In this document: one piece after another, positions 17,199 to 25,216 of the stretch | Numbering within the stretch: the first letter of the stretch is position 1 | Layout of the letters: each line of letters starts with the position of its first letter | Source of the DNA: Bradyrhizobium sp. SK17 | GTDB lineage: Bacteria > Pseudomonadota > Alphaproteobacteria > Rhizobiales > Xanthobacteraceae | Assembly: GCF_002831585.1 (NCBI RefSeq) | Contig: NZ_CP025113.1 | Span: 5,409,001-5,473,000, forward strand | Length of the DNA: 64,000 nucleotides | Reading direction: 5' to 3' | Program-made: the position numbers and the translations under genes | The notes under the pieces: model-generated | Databases searched by the model: none | Seen by the model: only the letters and a program-made list of their open reading frames with translations | What the model was told of the DNA's origin: nothing

Positions 17199-18080
17199 TC
17201 AGATCGAGCGCGCCTGCTTTTCTTTCTGCACAGATGCCTGGATCGCCTCGCGGGCCCGCTGCCAGTCAGCCGTCGACAATTTCGAGAGTCCGGCGAACGT
17301 GCTCGGCGCTGCCAGATGGTGTCCGCCATCGATGCTGATGGTGTCGCCGGTGATGTAGCCGCAGCCATCCGACATCAGGAAGATCAGCAGATTGCGCAGC
17401 TCGTCCATCTTGCCGAACCGCCGCAGCGGCACCTCGTCGGCCTGGGTGGCGCCGACGCCGGTTTCCGCCAATGGATTGAGCTTGTCCCAGGCGCCCTCCG
17501 TCGGGAATGGTCCTGGCGCGATGGCATTGACGCGGATGTTCTTCGGCCCCCACTCGACGGCAAGCGACATGGTCATGGCGTGCACCGCCGCCTTTGCCAT
17601 GGCTGCCGGCACCACATAGGCCGAGCCGGTCCACACCCAGGTCACGAGATTGCTGATGATGACGCCCGGCAGACCCGCGGCGATCCACCGCTTGCCACAG
17701 GCCAGCGAGGCGTAGAACGAGCCATCCATCACCGTGGAGCGGACAGCCTCATAGCCACGCGGCGACAACGTTTCGGTCGGTGCCAGAAAATTCGCGCCGG
17801 CATTGTTGACGAGGCCGGTCAGCGGTCCCTCCGCCCAGATGCTGTCCATCATCGCTTCGATGCTGTCGGGGTCCCGCACATTGGCGAGCAATGCCGACGC
17901 CTGCCCGCCCGATCGCGTGCGGATGTCTTGCGCCGCCTGGTCGAGGACCTCCTTGCGTCGCCCGCAGACGTAGACGTGAGCGCCATGTGCGGCGAAGCCG
18001 ACCGCCATCTCCTTGCCGAGCCCGGTCCCTCCGCCGGTGATCAGGATGCGCTTTCCCTTCAGTACGGCAGCATCGAACAT
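17199..18080 (-). CDS. SDR family oxidoreductase (PECR-like)
   Basis: A 293-residue SDR: cofactor loop TGGGTGLGKE near 16, NNAGANF near 94, SIDGGHHL near 252. The active-site stretch reads SAYVVPAAMAKAAVHAMTMS, so the catalytic Lys is kept but the Tyr four residues before it is Ala, and SISS is replaced by SNLVTW. This is the second SDR in the island with a PECR-type altered active site (the other is 12810-13685). The start at 18080 follows good coding sense; first gene of a leftward operon with the PaaG-like crotonase, under site f. Confidence 0.85.
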   Translation of the reverse strand: MFDAAVLKGKRILITGGGTGLGKEMAVGFAAHGAHVYVCGRRKEVLDQAAQDIRTRSGGQASALLANVRDPDSIEAMMDSIWAEGPLTGLVNNAGANFLAPTETLSPRGYEAVRSTVMDGSFYASLACGKRWIAAGLPGVIISNLVTWVWTGSAYVVPAAMAKAAVHAMTMSLAVEWGPKNIRVNAIAPGPFPTEGAWDKLNPLAETGVGATQADEVPLRRFGKMDELRNLLIFLMSDGCGYITGDTISIDGGHHLAAPSTFAGLSKLSTADWQRAREAIQASVQKEKQARSI

Positions 18081-18154
18081 GGATGGCTTCCTTCCCTGGA
18101 CACAGGTTGCTGCCGGCTCGGCCAATGGGCCAGGCCCGCGACATCGGCATATTA

Positions 18155-18168
18155 ATACACTAGCGTAC
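18155..18168 (+). promoter_or_regulatory. Candidate regulon operator, site f
   Basis: ATACACTAGCGTAC, 13 of 14 to the consensus and the clearest copy. It lies 74 bp before the start of the leftward SDR operon, in the divergent gap shared with the MarR regulator gene. Confidence 0.65.
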
Positions 18169-18236
18169 TTGTTCTGTAAATCGCTTGGCGCGGCCGTCGA
18201 TGCGCCAGTCGTCCATTCGGCGGTCTTCCATTTAAA

Positions 18237-18250
18237 ATACGCTGGTGTAT
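18237..18250 (+). promoter_or_regulatory. Candidate regulon operator, site g (autoregulatory)
   Basis: ATACGCTGGTGTAT; its complement ATACACCAGCGTAT matches 11 of 14. It lies 48 bp before the MarR gene start at 18299, in the same gap as site f, which suggests the regulator controls itself and its neighbour. Confidence 0.6.
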
Positions 18251-18298
18251 GGTATTGGTGAACCGCTAGGCCGACTCGGGCCGCAAAGGGAAACATCG

Positions 18299-18823
18299 AT
18301 GGTTGATCAGCCCGATTGGGATCTTCGGCTTGGATATCTGATCCATGACGTCTCGCGACTCAGGAGGATGATGTTCGACCGTGCGCTGGCGCCGCTCGGC
18401 ATCACCCGTTCGCAATGGTGGGTGCTGGCGTTCATCTCGCGCAAGGACGGCCTGCCCCAGACCCAACTCGCCAACGAGCTCGATGTCGGCAAGGTCGCCG
18501 TCGGCGCCTTGATCGACCGCCTGGAAGCGTCCGGCTTCGTGCTCCGCCAGGCCGATCCGGTCGATCGGCGCGTCAAGCGCGTCTATGTCACCAAGCAGGC
18601 GCGCGGCTTTCTCGAGAAACTGCGCAAGGAGACCGACAAGTTCAACGCCCAGATCGTCCATGGCATCGACCGCAAGCAGCTCGAAGCCGCGTCCGAGGCG
18701 CTGCTTGCGATGAAGCACAATCTGCTCGCAATGTCGGACGGTACGGTGCCCAACAAGGCCGATGACGACGAGGACGAGGTTCAACCCGCCAAGACCCGGA
18801 AAAAGCGACGGGCGGCGGCCTGA
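18299..18823 (+). CDS. MarR-family transcriptional regulator
   Basis: A 174-residue winged-helix regulator. The recognition region is TQLANELDVGKVAVGALIDR near 58-77 and the wing is ADPVDRRVKRVYVT near 87-100, a canonical MarR DPVDRR wing. The C-terminus is Asp/Glu- then Lys/Arg-rich and probably disordered. Start at 18299 is preceded by AAAGGGAAA. It is the only full-length regulator in the acyl-CoA part of the island and sits between two copies of the shared near-palindrome, so it is the best candidate for the island-wide repressor. Rhodopseudomonas BadR, a MarR protein controlling cyclohexanecarboxylate genes and released by a CoA ester, is the obvious precedent. Confidence 0.9.
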   Translation: MVDQPDWDLRLGYLIHDVSRLRRMMFDRALAPLGITRSQWWVLAFISRKDGLPQTQLANELDVGKVAVGALIDRLEASGFVLRQADPVDRRVKRVYVTKQARGFLEKLRKETDKFNAQIVHGIDRKQLEAASEALLAMKHNLLAMSDGTVPNKADDDEDEVQPAKTRKKRRAAA

Positions 18824-18867
18824 GGCCGAACCGCCCGTCTCAGTCCTACTCCGGGAGGGAGTATGGC

Positions 18868-18915
18868 AAGACCTCATGAGACCAAGACTTCATGAGACCA
18901 AGACCTCATGAGACG
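18868..18915 (+). repeat. Three tandem 16-bp repeats
   Basis: AAGACCTCATGAGACC occurs at 18868-18883, with one change at 18884-18899 and one at 18900-18915. Each unit contains the palindrome TCATGA flanked by C/T and G. The third unit overlaps the stop codon of the SDR read from the other strand. Upstream a 6-bp hairpin (18847-18863, TACTCC/GGAGTA) follows the MarR stop. Function unknown; slippage or a protein-binding array are possible. Confidence 0.8.
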
Positions 18916-19808
18916 ATGTCGCGTCCCCAGATGTCGGCGTTGGGGCGCGCCTTCCGCACCATCTCCAGCACCTGAGGGCCGAGTTCGGCCGGATCCTCGA
19001 CCGGATCGATCCCCGGACCGGCATGCCAGCCCTCGGCGACCTTCAGTATCCCGTCGCCGGCCTCGAATACCCGCCCAGTCACCTCCGCGGACTGCTCGCT
19101 GGCGAGCCAGACCGCGATCGGCGCCACCCAGCGCGGATCCCGCCGCCTGATCTCTTCCTCGGTGCGCTCGCGCAAGCCCTCGGTCATGCGGGTCTGCGCG
19201 CGCGGCGCGATCGCGTTCACCGTGATGCCGTACTGGCGAAGCTCCATGGCGCTGATGACGGTGAAGGCGGCGATGCCCGCCTTGGCCGCACCGTAATTGC
19301 TTTGGCCGACATTGCCGAACAATCCCGAGGCCGACGACGTGTTGATCAGGCGCGCGCTGACCGGCGCGCCCCGCGCCTTGGTCTGCTGCCGCCAATATTG
19401 CGCGGCATGGTGCGACGGCGCGAACGTGCCCTTCAGATGCACCTTGATCACGGCATCCCATTCCGCCTCGCTCATGTTGACCATCATACGGTCTCGCAGG
19501 ATGCCGGCGTTGTTGATGAGGACGTCGAGCCGGCCGAACGTATTGACGGCGTCGTCGATCATGGCCTTGGCGGCAGCCCAATCGCTGACATCGTTGCCGT
19601 TCACGATGGCCTCGCCGCCGGCACGCCTGATCTCGTTGACGACCTCCTGGGCGGGCGAGATGTCGGCGCCTTCGCCGGCCGCCGTGCTGCCGAGATCGTT
19701 GACGACGACCTTGGCGCCCTGCTCCGCCAGCATCAGCGCGTATTCGCGTCCGAGCCCGCGACCGGCTCCGGTCACGATCGCGACCCGGCCTGCACATAGT
19801 CCTCCCAT
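18906..19808 (-). CDS. SDR family 3-hydroxyacyl-CoA dehydrogenase (MFE-2/HSD17B4-like)
   Basis: A 300-residue SDR with the complete catalytic set: TGAGRGLGREYA near 13, NDLGSTAAGEG near 37 (the insertion typical of the MFE-2 dehydrogenase domain), NNAGILRD near 98, then SSASG, NYGAAKAG with Tyr and Lys. The C-terminal extension to residue 300 also fits the peroxisomal multifunctional-type (R)-3-hydroxyacyl-CoA dehydrogenases. The start has GGAAGGAGA upstream. It lies 15 bp after the binding-protein gene (19824-21083) in one leftward unit. It can supply the dehydrogenase step missing from the truncated FadJ-like protein, though stereochemistry may differ. Confidence 0.88.
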   Translation of the reverse strand: MGGLCAGRVAIVTGAGRGLGREYALMLAEQGAKVVVNDLGSTAAGEGADISPAQEVVNEIRRAGGEAIVNGNDVSDWAAAKAMIDDAVNTFGRLDVLINNAGILRDRMMVNMSEAEWDAVIKVHLKGTFAPSHHAAQYWRQQTKARGAPVSARLINTSSASGLFGNVGQSNYGAAKAGIAAFTVISAMELRQYGITVNAIAPRAQTRMTEGLRERTEEEIRRRDPRWVAPIAVWLASEQSAEVTGRVFEAGDGILKVAEGWHAGPGIDPVEDPAELGPQVLEMVRKARPNADIWGRDIVS

Positions 19809-19823
19809 TCGTGGTCTCCTTCC

Positions 19824-21083
19824 CTAGTCCTGTCCGCTCATGACGTCGCCAAACAGGTGCCACGTCGTTCCCTCGAAGCGCATCAATCGCCACTGCTTGA
19901 CCGGCGCGAAATCACTCGGCGACGTGTTCAGGCGGATGCCTGGAAGCAGCATGCCGAGTTCGACGTCCTTCAGATTGGCCGCCTGGCGCATCACGTTCTC
20001 GCGCGTGAGATCGTCGCCGCACTGCTTCAGCAGATAGACGAGCGCCTGCGCCGTGTTGTAGCCGTTGACGATCAACGTATCGCTGCGGTCGGAACCGGGA
20101 AAATAACCGTCGAGGAATCCGTTGAGCTGCCTGAGACCGGCATCGTCCTGCCAGGCTGGATCGTTCGGGTCCTTGAAATAGGCTGCCGAGATCAGGCCCT
20201 GCGCATTCTCGAACCCCGCCGGCTTGATGACACTGCCGATCGATGCCGACGTGTAGCTGAGGACGTGGAGCGGCTTCCAGCCGAGTTCTGCCACCTTCCT
20301 GATCGCCTGCGCGGCAAATTTCGGGGTCGCAATGTCGAACAGCACGTCAGCGCCGGTCGCCTTCAGCTTCACCAGATGGGAGTCGATCGTTGGCTCGGAG
20401 ACATCGAAGGCCTCTTCGGCGACGATCATCGAGGCACTGTTTTCGCCGAGGCCCCGCTTGATTCCCTTGAGGTAGTCCTTTCCAAAATCGTCGTTCTGGA
20501 ACAGGATCGCGATCTTCGCCGCGGGCCGCTCGCGAAGCACATGTCTGGCGTAGATATAGCCCTCGGTCTCGTAGCTCGGGGTGAATCCCATCGTCCATGG
20601 ATAGTTCTTCGGGTCGTTCCACTTGGCCGCGCCGCTCGAGACGAACAGTTGCGGCACCTTCCTGCCGTTCAGATATTTCTGGACCGCCGAGTTGGCCGCG
20701 GTGCCGAGTGCATTGAAGACCAGAAGGACCTCGTCGCTCTCGACCAGCCGCCGGGTCTGCTCGACCGTCTTCGCTGGCGAGTAGCCGTCGTCATAGGACA
20801 CGAAGACGATGCGCCGCCCGTTGATGCCGCCCTCCGCATTGATCATGCGGAAATACGCTTCCTCGGTCTTGGCGACCATGCTGAAGGCCGATGCCGGGCC
20901 GCTATAGGGAGAGGTGTTGCCGATCCTGATCTCGGTGTCGCTGACGCCGGGACCATATTTCTTCTCAGCGGCGAGCGCCGGAGCTGCGAGCAGCGCGGCA
21001 AGCAGCAGCGCGGCGACCCGGCCGCTTCCCTGTCTGCCGAAGACCATCCGTCGCAACCTCCAATTTGTTGCTCGCCAGAGCAC
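19824..21083 (-). CDS. Branched-chain amino acid-type ABC transporter substrate-binding protein
   Basis: A periplasmic binding protein of 419 residues if the GTG at 21083 is used; that codon has GGAGGG seven bases upstream. An ATG at 21047 would give 407 residues and a more compact signal peptide (VAALLLAALLAAPALA, cleavage before AEKKYGP). It is a paralogue of the protein at 95-1282. No permease or ATPase gene is adjacent. First gene of a leftward unit with the MFE-2-like SDR, under site h. The ligand is probably the island's growth substrate or a relative, which is inference from context. Confidence 0.9.
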   Translation of the reverse strand: MLWRATNWRLRRMVFGRQGSGRVAALLLAALLAAPALAAEKKYGPGVSDTEIRIGNTSPYSGPASAFSMVAKTEEAYFRMINAEGGINGRRIVFVSYDDGYSPAKTVEQTRRLVESDEVLLVFNALGTAANSAVQKYLNGRKVPQLFVSSGAAKWNDPKNYPWTMGFTPSYETEGYIYARHVLRERPAAKIAILFQNDDFGKDYLKGIKRGLGENSASMIVAEEAFDVSEPTIDSHLVKLKATGADVLFDIATPKFAAQAIRKVAELGWKPLHVLSYTSASIGSVIKPAGFENAQGLISAAYFKDPNDPAWQDDAGLRQLNGFLDGYFPGSDRSDTLIVNGYNTAQALVYLLKQCGDDLTRENVMRQAANLKDVELGMLLPGIRLNTSPSDFAPVKQWRLMRFEGTTWHLFGDVMSGQD

Positions 21084-21132
21084 GCAACGTCCCTCCGCGC
21101 GGCCGCTCTATCCCGGCCGGATCACCCAATTA

Positions 21133-21146
21133 GTACACTACTATAC
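21133..21146 (+). promoter_or_regulatory. Candidate regulon operator, site h
   Basis: GTACACTACTATAC, 11 of 14 to the consensus, 49 bp before the binding-protein start at 21083. On the minus strand the site contains TATAGT, which could be the -10 box of the leftward promoter. Confidence 0.6.
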
Positions 21147-21186
21147 TATTTGGCAACTGCGATCGCGGGCCGTAGCGCGGTGCGCG

Positions 21187-22161
21187 TTACTTCTTCTCGA
21201 TCCTGGCGATCGCGACGATCTCCGCCCAACGCCGCGTGTCGGCCTCCTCGAAGGCCTTCAGCGCCTCAGGCCCGGCAGGAAACGGTTTCGCGCCGACGGA
21301 TTGCAGATAGCCGGCCGTATCCTTGTCGTTGACGAAGGCCAGCACGAGTTGGCTGAGCCTTGCGACGACGTCGGCAGCCGTGCCCGCCCGGACAAACACG
21401 CCGACCCAGGCGGTCATCTCCGCACCGGGCAGTCCGGCTTGCGCGAGCGTCGGGACATCGGGCGCGCCGGCCAGCCGGTCGCTGCTCGTCACCGCGAGAA
21501 CCCGCAACTTGCCGTCCTCGATCAGGCCCTGCGCGCTGGCGGGATCGGTGAAGACGCAATCGATCTCACCGGCCAGCACATCGGTCAGCGCCTGCGGCAT
21601 GCCGCGATACGGCACATGCTGCATCTCGATCCCGGCCCTGGCGCGGAACAGTTCGGCAGCGCCCCGGCTCGACGTATTGCCACTGCCGAACGCCAACGGC
21701 TTCTGCCGTGACTTCGCCAGAGCGATGAACTCCGCGACCGTCCTTGCCGGAAACTCGGGCTTCACCGCGAGCATCATCGGGATGGTCATGACGCCCGCGA
21801 CCGGCGCAAAGTCCGCCGCGGGATCGTAGGGCATCGTGTTGAACAGGCTGGCATTCGCCGCCTGCGTCGAGTTCGTGGTGACGAACACGGTATAGCCGTC
21901 AGCCTCCGCCTTCAAAACTGCCAGCGCCGCCAGATTACCGTCAGCGCCCGGCTTGTTCTCGACCAGCACGGTCGTGCCGGTCGCGACACGAATGCTTTCG
22001 GCCAGCCGCCGCGTCACTGCGTCGGTCGCGCTCCCTGCCGGGAACGGCACGATGAGGTTGACGCGCCGCAACGGGTAGAGCTCCGCGGAAGCGGGCTGCC
22101 AGCCGGCAACGCAGGCCGACATCGCAATCAGCCACACGACGATCGCTGCTCGAAGCCGCAT
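21187..22161 (-). CDS. Bug/TctC-family tripartite tricarboxylate transporter binding protein
   Basis: A 324-residue periplasmic protein with signal peptide (hydrophobic 6-22, cleavage near PASAE) and the family segments VNLIVPFPAGSATDAVTRR, VENKPGADGN, GYTVFVTTNS and HVPYRGMPQAL. Bug proteins bind carboxylates for TctAB permeases. No tctA or tctB is in the window, as is common for Bug proteins. ATG at 22161 follows AGGGAGACTTG. It has its own operator-bearing upstream gap (site i), so it belongs to the island regulon and gives it a third orphan solute receptor. Confidence 0.9.
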   Translation of the reverse strand: MRLRAAIVVWLIAMSACVAGWQPASAELYPLRRVNLIVPFPAGSATDAVTRRLAESIRVATGTTVLVENKPGADGNLAALAVLKAEADGYTVFVTTNSTQAANASLFNTMPYDPAADFAPVAGVMTIPMMLAVKPEFPARTVAEFIALAKSRQKPLAFGSGNTSSRGAAELFRARAGIEMQHVPYRGMPQALTDVLAGEIDCVFTDPASAQGLIEDGKLRVLAVTSSDRLAGAPDVPTLAQAGLPGAEMTAWVGVFVRAGTAADVVARLSQLVLAFVNDKDTAGYLQSVGAKPFPAGPEALKAFEEADTRRWAEIVAIARIEKK

Positions 22162-22240
22162 CAAGTCTCCCTGAGATCAAAGGCGTCTGACGTTCCCACA
22201 CCGCGGCTCGCGCGGCCCGCAATCCCGATTTGTTCTAATC

Positions 22241-22254
22241 GTACTCTACCTTAC
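22241..22254 (+). promoter_or_regulatory. Candidate regulon operator, site i
   Basis: GTACTCTACCTTAC, 10 of 14 to the consensus and flanked by TC and GA like site d. It lies 79 bp before the TctC-like gene start at 22161, in a gap of about 175 bp that holds no gene. Confidence 0.5.
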
Positions 22255-22336
22255 GATATATGAGAACATCCGTTCGCAGGTCGCGGTTCGCTTGCTTCGG
22301 GACTTTGCGTCGCAGGTGGCTGGACCGGCACGCCAA

Positions 22337-22816
22337 TCAGCCGCATGGTAGGGACTCGCCGCTCGTCCGGCTGAGCTCGACACGATCGATCTTTGCGAAC
22401 AGCGCATCATCGAGCCGAATATCGACCGCGAAATGCATGGGATCGGCGTGGCCGCAAATCACGTCGGGAAAATGCCAGCTCGCCTCGCCCAACACGGTCT
22501 CGCCGGCAAGCATCGCGATCCTCAGCGGATGTCTTGCGCCGACGCCACGCGCGCTCTGATAGCCGTCGGCCACGCAATAGAGTTCGAGCCGCGTCGTGCC
22601 CTCGGCCACGCGTTGGACGGAGAGCTCGATCTCGCAGAAGCCGAACGCGGGATCGTCGCTGGAGCCTTCAGCATAGAAATAGAACGCGCCGATCTTGCCG
22701 TGCGCGCATGGGCCGAGCTTGGCATCCTTCGGCACCTGCGGATCCGGGCGGGCCGGCGTCCGCGGCGGCAGCGGGCCGAGCGAGCAGAACTGGCGATAGG
22801 AATAACAGCGTCCCAA
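22337..22816 (-). CDS. Uncharacterised protein in the amidohydrolase operon
   Basis: A 159-residue protein I do not recognise. It starts at a TTG (22816) with AGGGAGGGG upstream, 10 bp after the amidohydrolase stop; no better start exists before the frame enters the neighbour. It is soluble, has no signal peptide, and contains several cysteines and histidines (RCYSYRQFCSL, LGPCAHGKIG, DVICGHADPMH). The middle reads like a beta-rich domain (ELSVQRVAEGTTRLELYCV). The tight spacing suggests it works with the amidohydrolase, perhaps as a partner subunit or a small binding domain; that is inference from position only. Confidence 0.6.
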   Translation of the reverse strand: MGRCYSYRQFCSLGPLPPRTPARPDPQVPKDAKLGPCAHGKIGAFYFYAEGSSDDPAFGFCEIELSVQRVAEGTTRLELYCVADGYQSARGVGARHPLRIAMLAGETVLGEASWHFPDVICGHADPMHFAVDIRLDDALFAKIDRVELSRTSGESLPCG

Positions 22817-22826
22817 TGTCCCCTCC

Positions 22827-23804
22827 CTAGCCGATCCCGAGCAATCGCCTGGTATTGGCGGACAGTGTCGCACGCGCAATCGACAAGGCCTGCTCGGCGA
22901 ATTGCGCCGGCTTGTCCTGCTTGATCGTGAACGGGTAGTCCGATCCGGCCACCAGCCGTTCCGTCCCGACCTTGTCCGCCAGGTAGCGCAGCGCCGCGCC
23001 GTCATAGACGATGGTGTCGTAGTAGAAGGATCGCACGATCTCGGCAGGCTCCCGCGCAAACAGGCCATGCAGCGGAGGCCCTAGTCCGTGCGCGTGGGAC
23101 AGCCTCGGCAGCAACCAGGACAGCGCGCCGCCGCCATGGCTGAGCAGGATCCGCAGCCTGGGAAATCGCTCGAGCACGCCGTGGGTCATCAGCGACACGG
23201 CGGCAAACGCCGTCTCCAGCGGAAATGCCGCCACGGCCGCAAGCTCGGGACGGCCGCCCATCCGGTCGAGCCCGAGCGGATGCAGTGGGTGAACCATGAC
23301 CATCAGTCCGGCCTGCTCCGCCGCGGCATAGACGTCGTCCAGTCGCGCATCGCCCAATGGCACACCGTTGATGTGCGTGCCGATCTCGATTCCGCGCAGG
23401 CCCAGCGACTTGACGTCCTCGATGCGGCGCGCGGCCCGCGCGACATCCTGCATCGGGATCATGCCGACGCCGATGAAGCGCCGGGGATCGCCTGCGCAGA
23501 GCGCAGCAATGCCCTCGTTGACGTGACCACAGAGCACATCGGCGTCGTCGGCCGGAAACCAATGCGACAGCAGTTCCGGCATCGGCGAGACCACCTGCAC
23601 GTCGACGTCATCCTGCGACATATCGTCAAGCCGGCGGCGCGGGTCCCAGCTCCGGGAGTCGATCACCCGGAACACCTTGCCGCCGACCATGACGGCCGCG
23701 GATTGGTCCCGCAGCTCGACCGACGGCCACAGCGGATTGCGACCCGGTTCGGCCGGAATGTGCTGTGGAACGAAATGGGTATGGATGTCGATCGCTTCGA
23801 CCAC
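22827..23804 (-). CDS. ACMSD-type amidohydrolase (metal-dependent decarboxylase/hydrolase)
   Basis: A 325-residue amidohydrolase_2 family TIM barrel. Metal-site motifs are DIHTHF at the N-terminus, VMVHPLHP near 178, LLSHGGGALSW near 228 and GSDYPF near 293. Relatives such as 2-amino-3-carboxymuconate-6-semialdehyde decarboxylase and gamma-resorcylate decarboxylase remove CO2 from carboxylated ring or ring-cleavage products. The GTG at 23804 has GAGGAAAC upstream and gives the expected short N-terminus. Divergent from the dioxygenase operon across a gap with site j, it could decarboxylate an extradiol cleavage product that retained a carboxyl group; this is inference. Confidence 0.87.
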   Translation of the reverse strand: MVEAIDIHTHFVPQHIPAEPGRNPLWPSVELRDQSAAVMVGGKVFRVIDSRSWDPRRRLDDMSQDDVDVQVVSPMPELLSHWFPADDADVLCGHVNEGIAALCAGDPRRFIGVGMIPMQDVARAARRIEDVKSLGLRGIEIGTHINGVPLGDARLDDVYAAAEQAGLMVMVHPLHPLGLDRMGGRPELAAVAAFPLETAFAAVSLMTHGVLERFPRLRILLSHGGGALSWLLPRLSHAHGLGPPLHGLFAREPAEIVRSFYYDTIVYDGAALRYLADKVGTERLVAGSDYPFTIKQDKPAQFAEQALSIARATLSANTRRLLGIG

Positions 23805-23917
23805 GACGTTTCCTCGACGGATTTTTGCGCTGCACCCTCGACCGCACTGGCATGAATGCAACTTTCCAACTTACAAGCAGGTTGGACTGTTTTTATTTTC
23901 TATGCAATCCCGTATTC

Positions 23918-23931
23918 GTATGCTAGTGCAC
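23918..23931 (+). promoter_or_regulatory. Candidate regulon operator, site j
   Basis: GTATGCTAGTGCAC; its complement GTGCACTAGCATAC matches 12 of 14. It lies 48 bp before the reductase start and 113 bp before the amidohydrolase start, in the divergent gap controlling the dioxygenase operon. Confidence 0.62.
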
Positions 23932-23979
23932 GATCCAATCGATGCGGCGATCAGCATCGTACCAGGGAGCGGAAGACGC

Positions 23980-25197
23980 GTGGCGGAAACGATCAATGAC
24001 ATCGTGATCGCGGGAGCCGGACAAGCCGGCGCACGGGCCGCGGAAGCGATGCGGGCGCGCGGCTTCAAGGGCTCGATCACGATGATCGGCGAGGAACCTC
24101 ACCTCCCCTACGAACGCCCGCAACTGTCCAAGGCCCTGCTGCAATCGTCTGACACGCCCGTCGCCTACATCAAGCCGTCCCGCGACTGGACCCAGACTCT
24201 GGATGTCAGGATCGAGACCGGTGCCGCGGTGATCGATTGCGATGCCGATCGCCGGACGGTGTCGACCGCGGACGGGCGGAGCTTTGCGTTCGACCGCCTC
24301 CTGCTCGCGACCGGCACCCGGCCGCGGCGTCTTTCCGTGCTGGAGGACGCCGAGATCGACGTCCAGTATCTCCGCAACGTTGACGATGCGCTCGGCTTCC
24401 GCCGTCACATCGAGGCACGCTCGCGCATCGCGATCGTCGGCGGCGGGGTCATCGGCCTGGAAGCCGCTTGCGCCGCGGCCAAGGGCGGCTGCCGTGTCAC
24501 GGTGATCGAAAGCGACGAGCGGCTGCTGTCGCGCGCCTTCCCTGCCCTGGTCAGCGATCTCGTCGCCACGAGGCACCGCAATCACGGCGTGACCTTCGTG
24601 TTCGGCGCGACGGTCGCCGGCAGCGCTCCCGGCTCCGTCCGGCTGAGCAATGGCGCGACGATCGCCGCCGATCTGGTGCTGGTCGGCATCGGCGTTGCCC
24701 CGTCGGGCGATCTCGCCGCGCGGCTCGGCTTGCCATGCGCGGACGGCGTCGCCGTGGATGCAAGCGGTCGCACCGCGGTCCCCGATGTCTTCTGCGCCGG
24801 CGATGCCGCCCTGCAATGGAGCCGCTGTCACGGCCGCGCCATTCGCGTCGAGACCTGGGCGAATGCCCAGAACCAGGCGATCGCGGTCGCCGCCAACATG
24901 ATCGGCGAGACCAGGGAATACAGCGACCCGCCGTGGTTCTGGACCGACCAGTACGACCTCAACATCCAGGTGACCGGCGATATGCGCGACGCCGACCACA
25001 TCGCACGCGGCGATCCGACTGGCGGACGGTTCTCTATCATCGCCTTGCGCGGCAATGAGCTGGTCGGCGCCTTATCGGTGAACGCGGCCAAGGACATGGC
25101 CATGCTGCGCCGGATCATTGCGGCGGGCGCAACACCGCTGCGCGCCGATCTGGAGTCACCGCGCTACGACCTGCGCGCCGCGTTGAAGCCACAATGA
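23980..25197 (+). CDS. Ferredoxin-NAD(P)+ reductase component of a Rieske dioxygenase
   Basis: A 405-residue FAD/NAD oxidoreductase of the BphA4/ThcD type, passing electrons from NAD(P)H to the Rieske ferredoxin. FAD loop [16 protein letters not shown] is at 10-25, [10 protein letters not shown] near 43, NAD loop [12 protein letters not shown] near 150, and the second FAD motif [11 protein letters not shown] near 268. The C-terminal domain has [12 protein letters not shown], typical of this group. GTG at 23980 with GGAAG upstream gives a normal start. First gene of a long rightward operon with the terminal oxygenase, diol dehydrogenase, ferredoxin, TetR and extradiol genes; 19 bp to the next gene. 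Confidence 0.92.
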   Translation: MAETINDIVIAGAGQAGARAAEAMRARGFKGSITMIGEEPHLPYERPQLSKALLQSSDTPVAYIKPSRDWTQTLDVRIETGAAVIDCDADRRTVSTADGRSFAFDRLLLATGTRPRRLSVLEDAEIDVQYLRNVDDALGFRRHIEARSRIAIVGGGVIGLEAACAAAKGGCRVTVIESDERLLSRAFPALVSDLVATRHRNHGVTFVFGATVAGSAPGSVRLSNGATIAADLVLVGIGVAPSGDLAARLGLPCADGVAVDASGRTAVPDVFCAGDAALQWSRCHGRAIRVETWANAQNQAIAVAANMIGETREYSDPPWFWTDQYDLNIQVTGDMRDADHIARGDPTGGRFSIIALRGNELVGALSVNAAKDMAMLRRIIAAGATPLRADLESPRYDLRAALKPQ

Positions 25198-25216
25198 ATT
25201 CGAGGGAGGGACTGCA

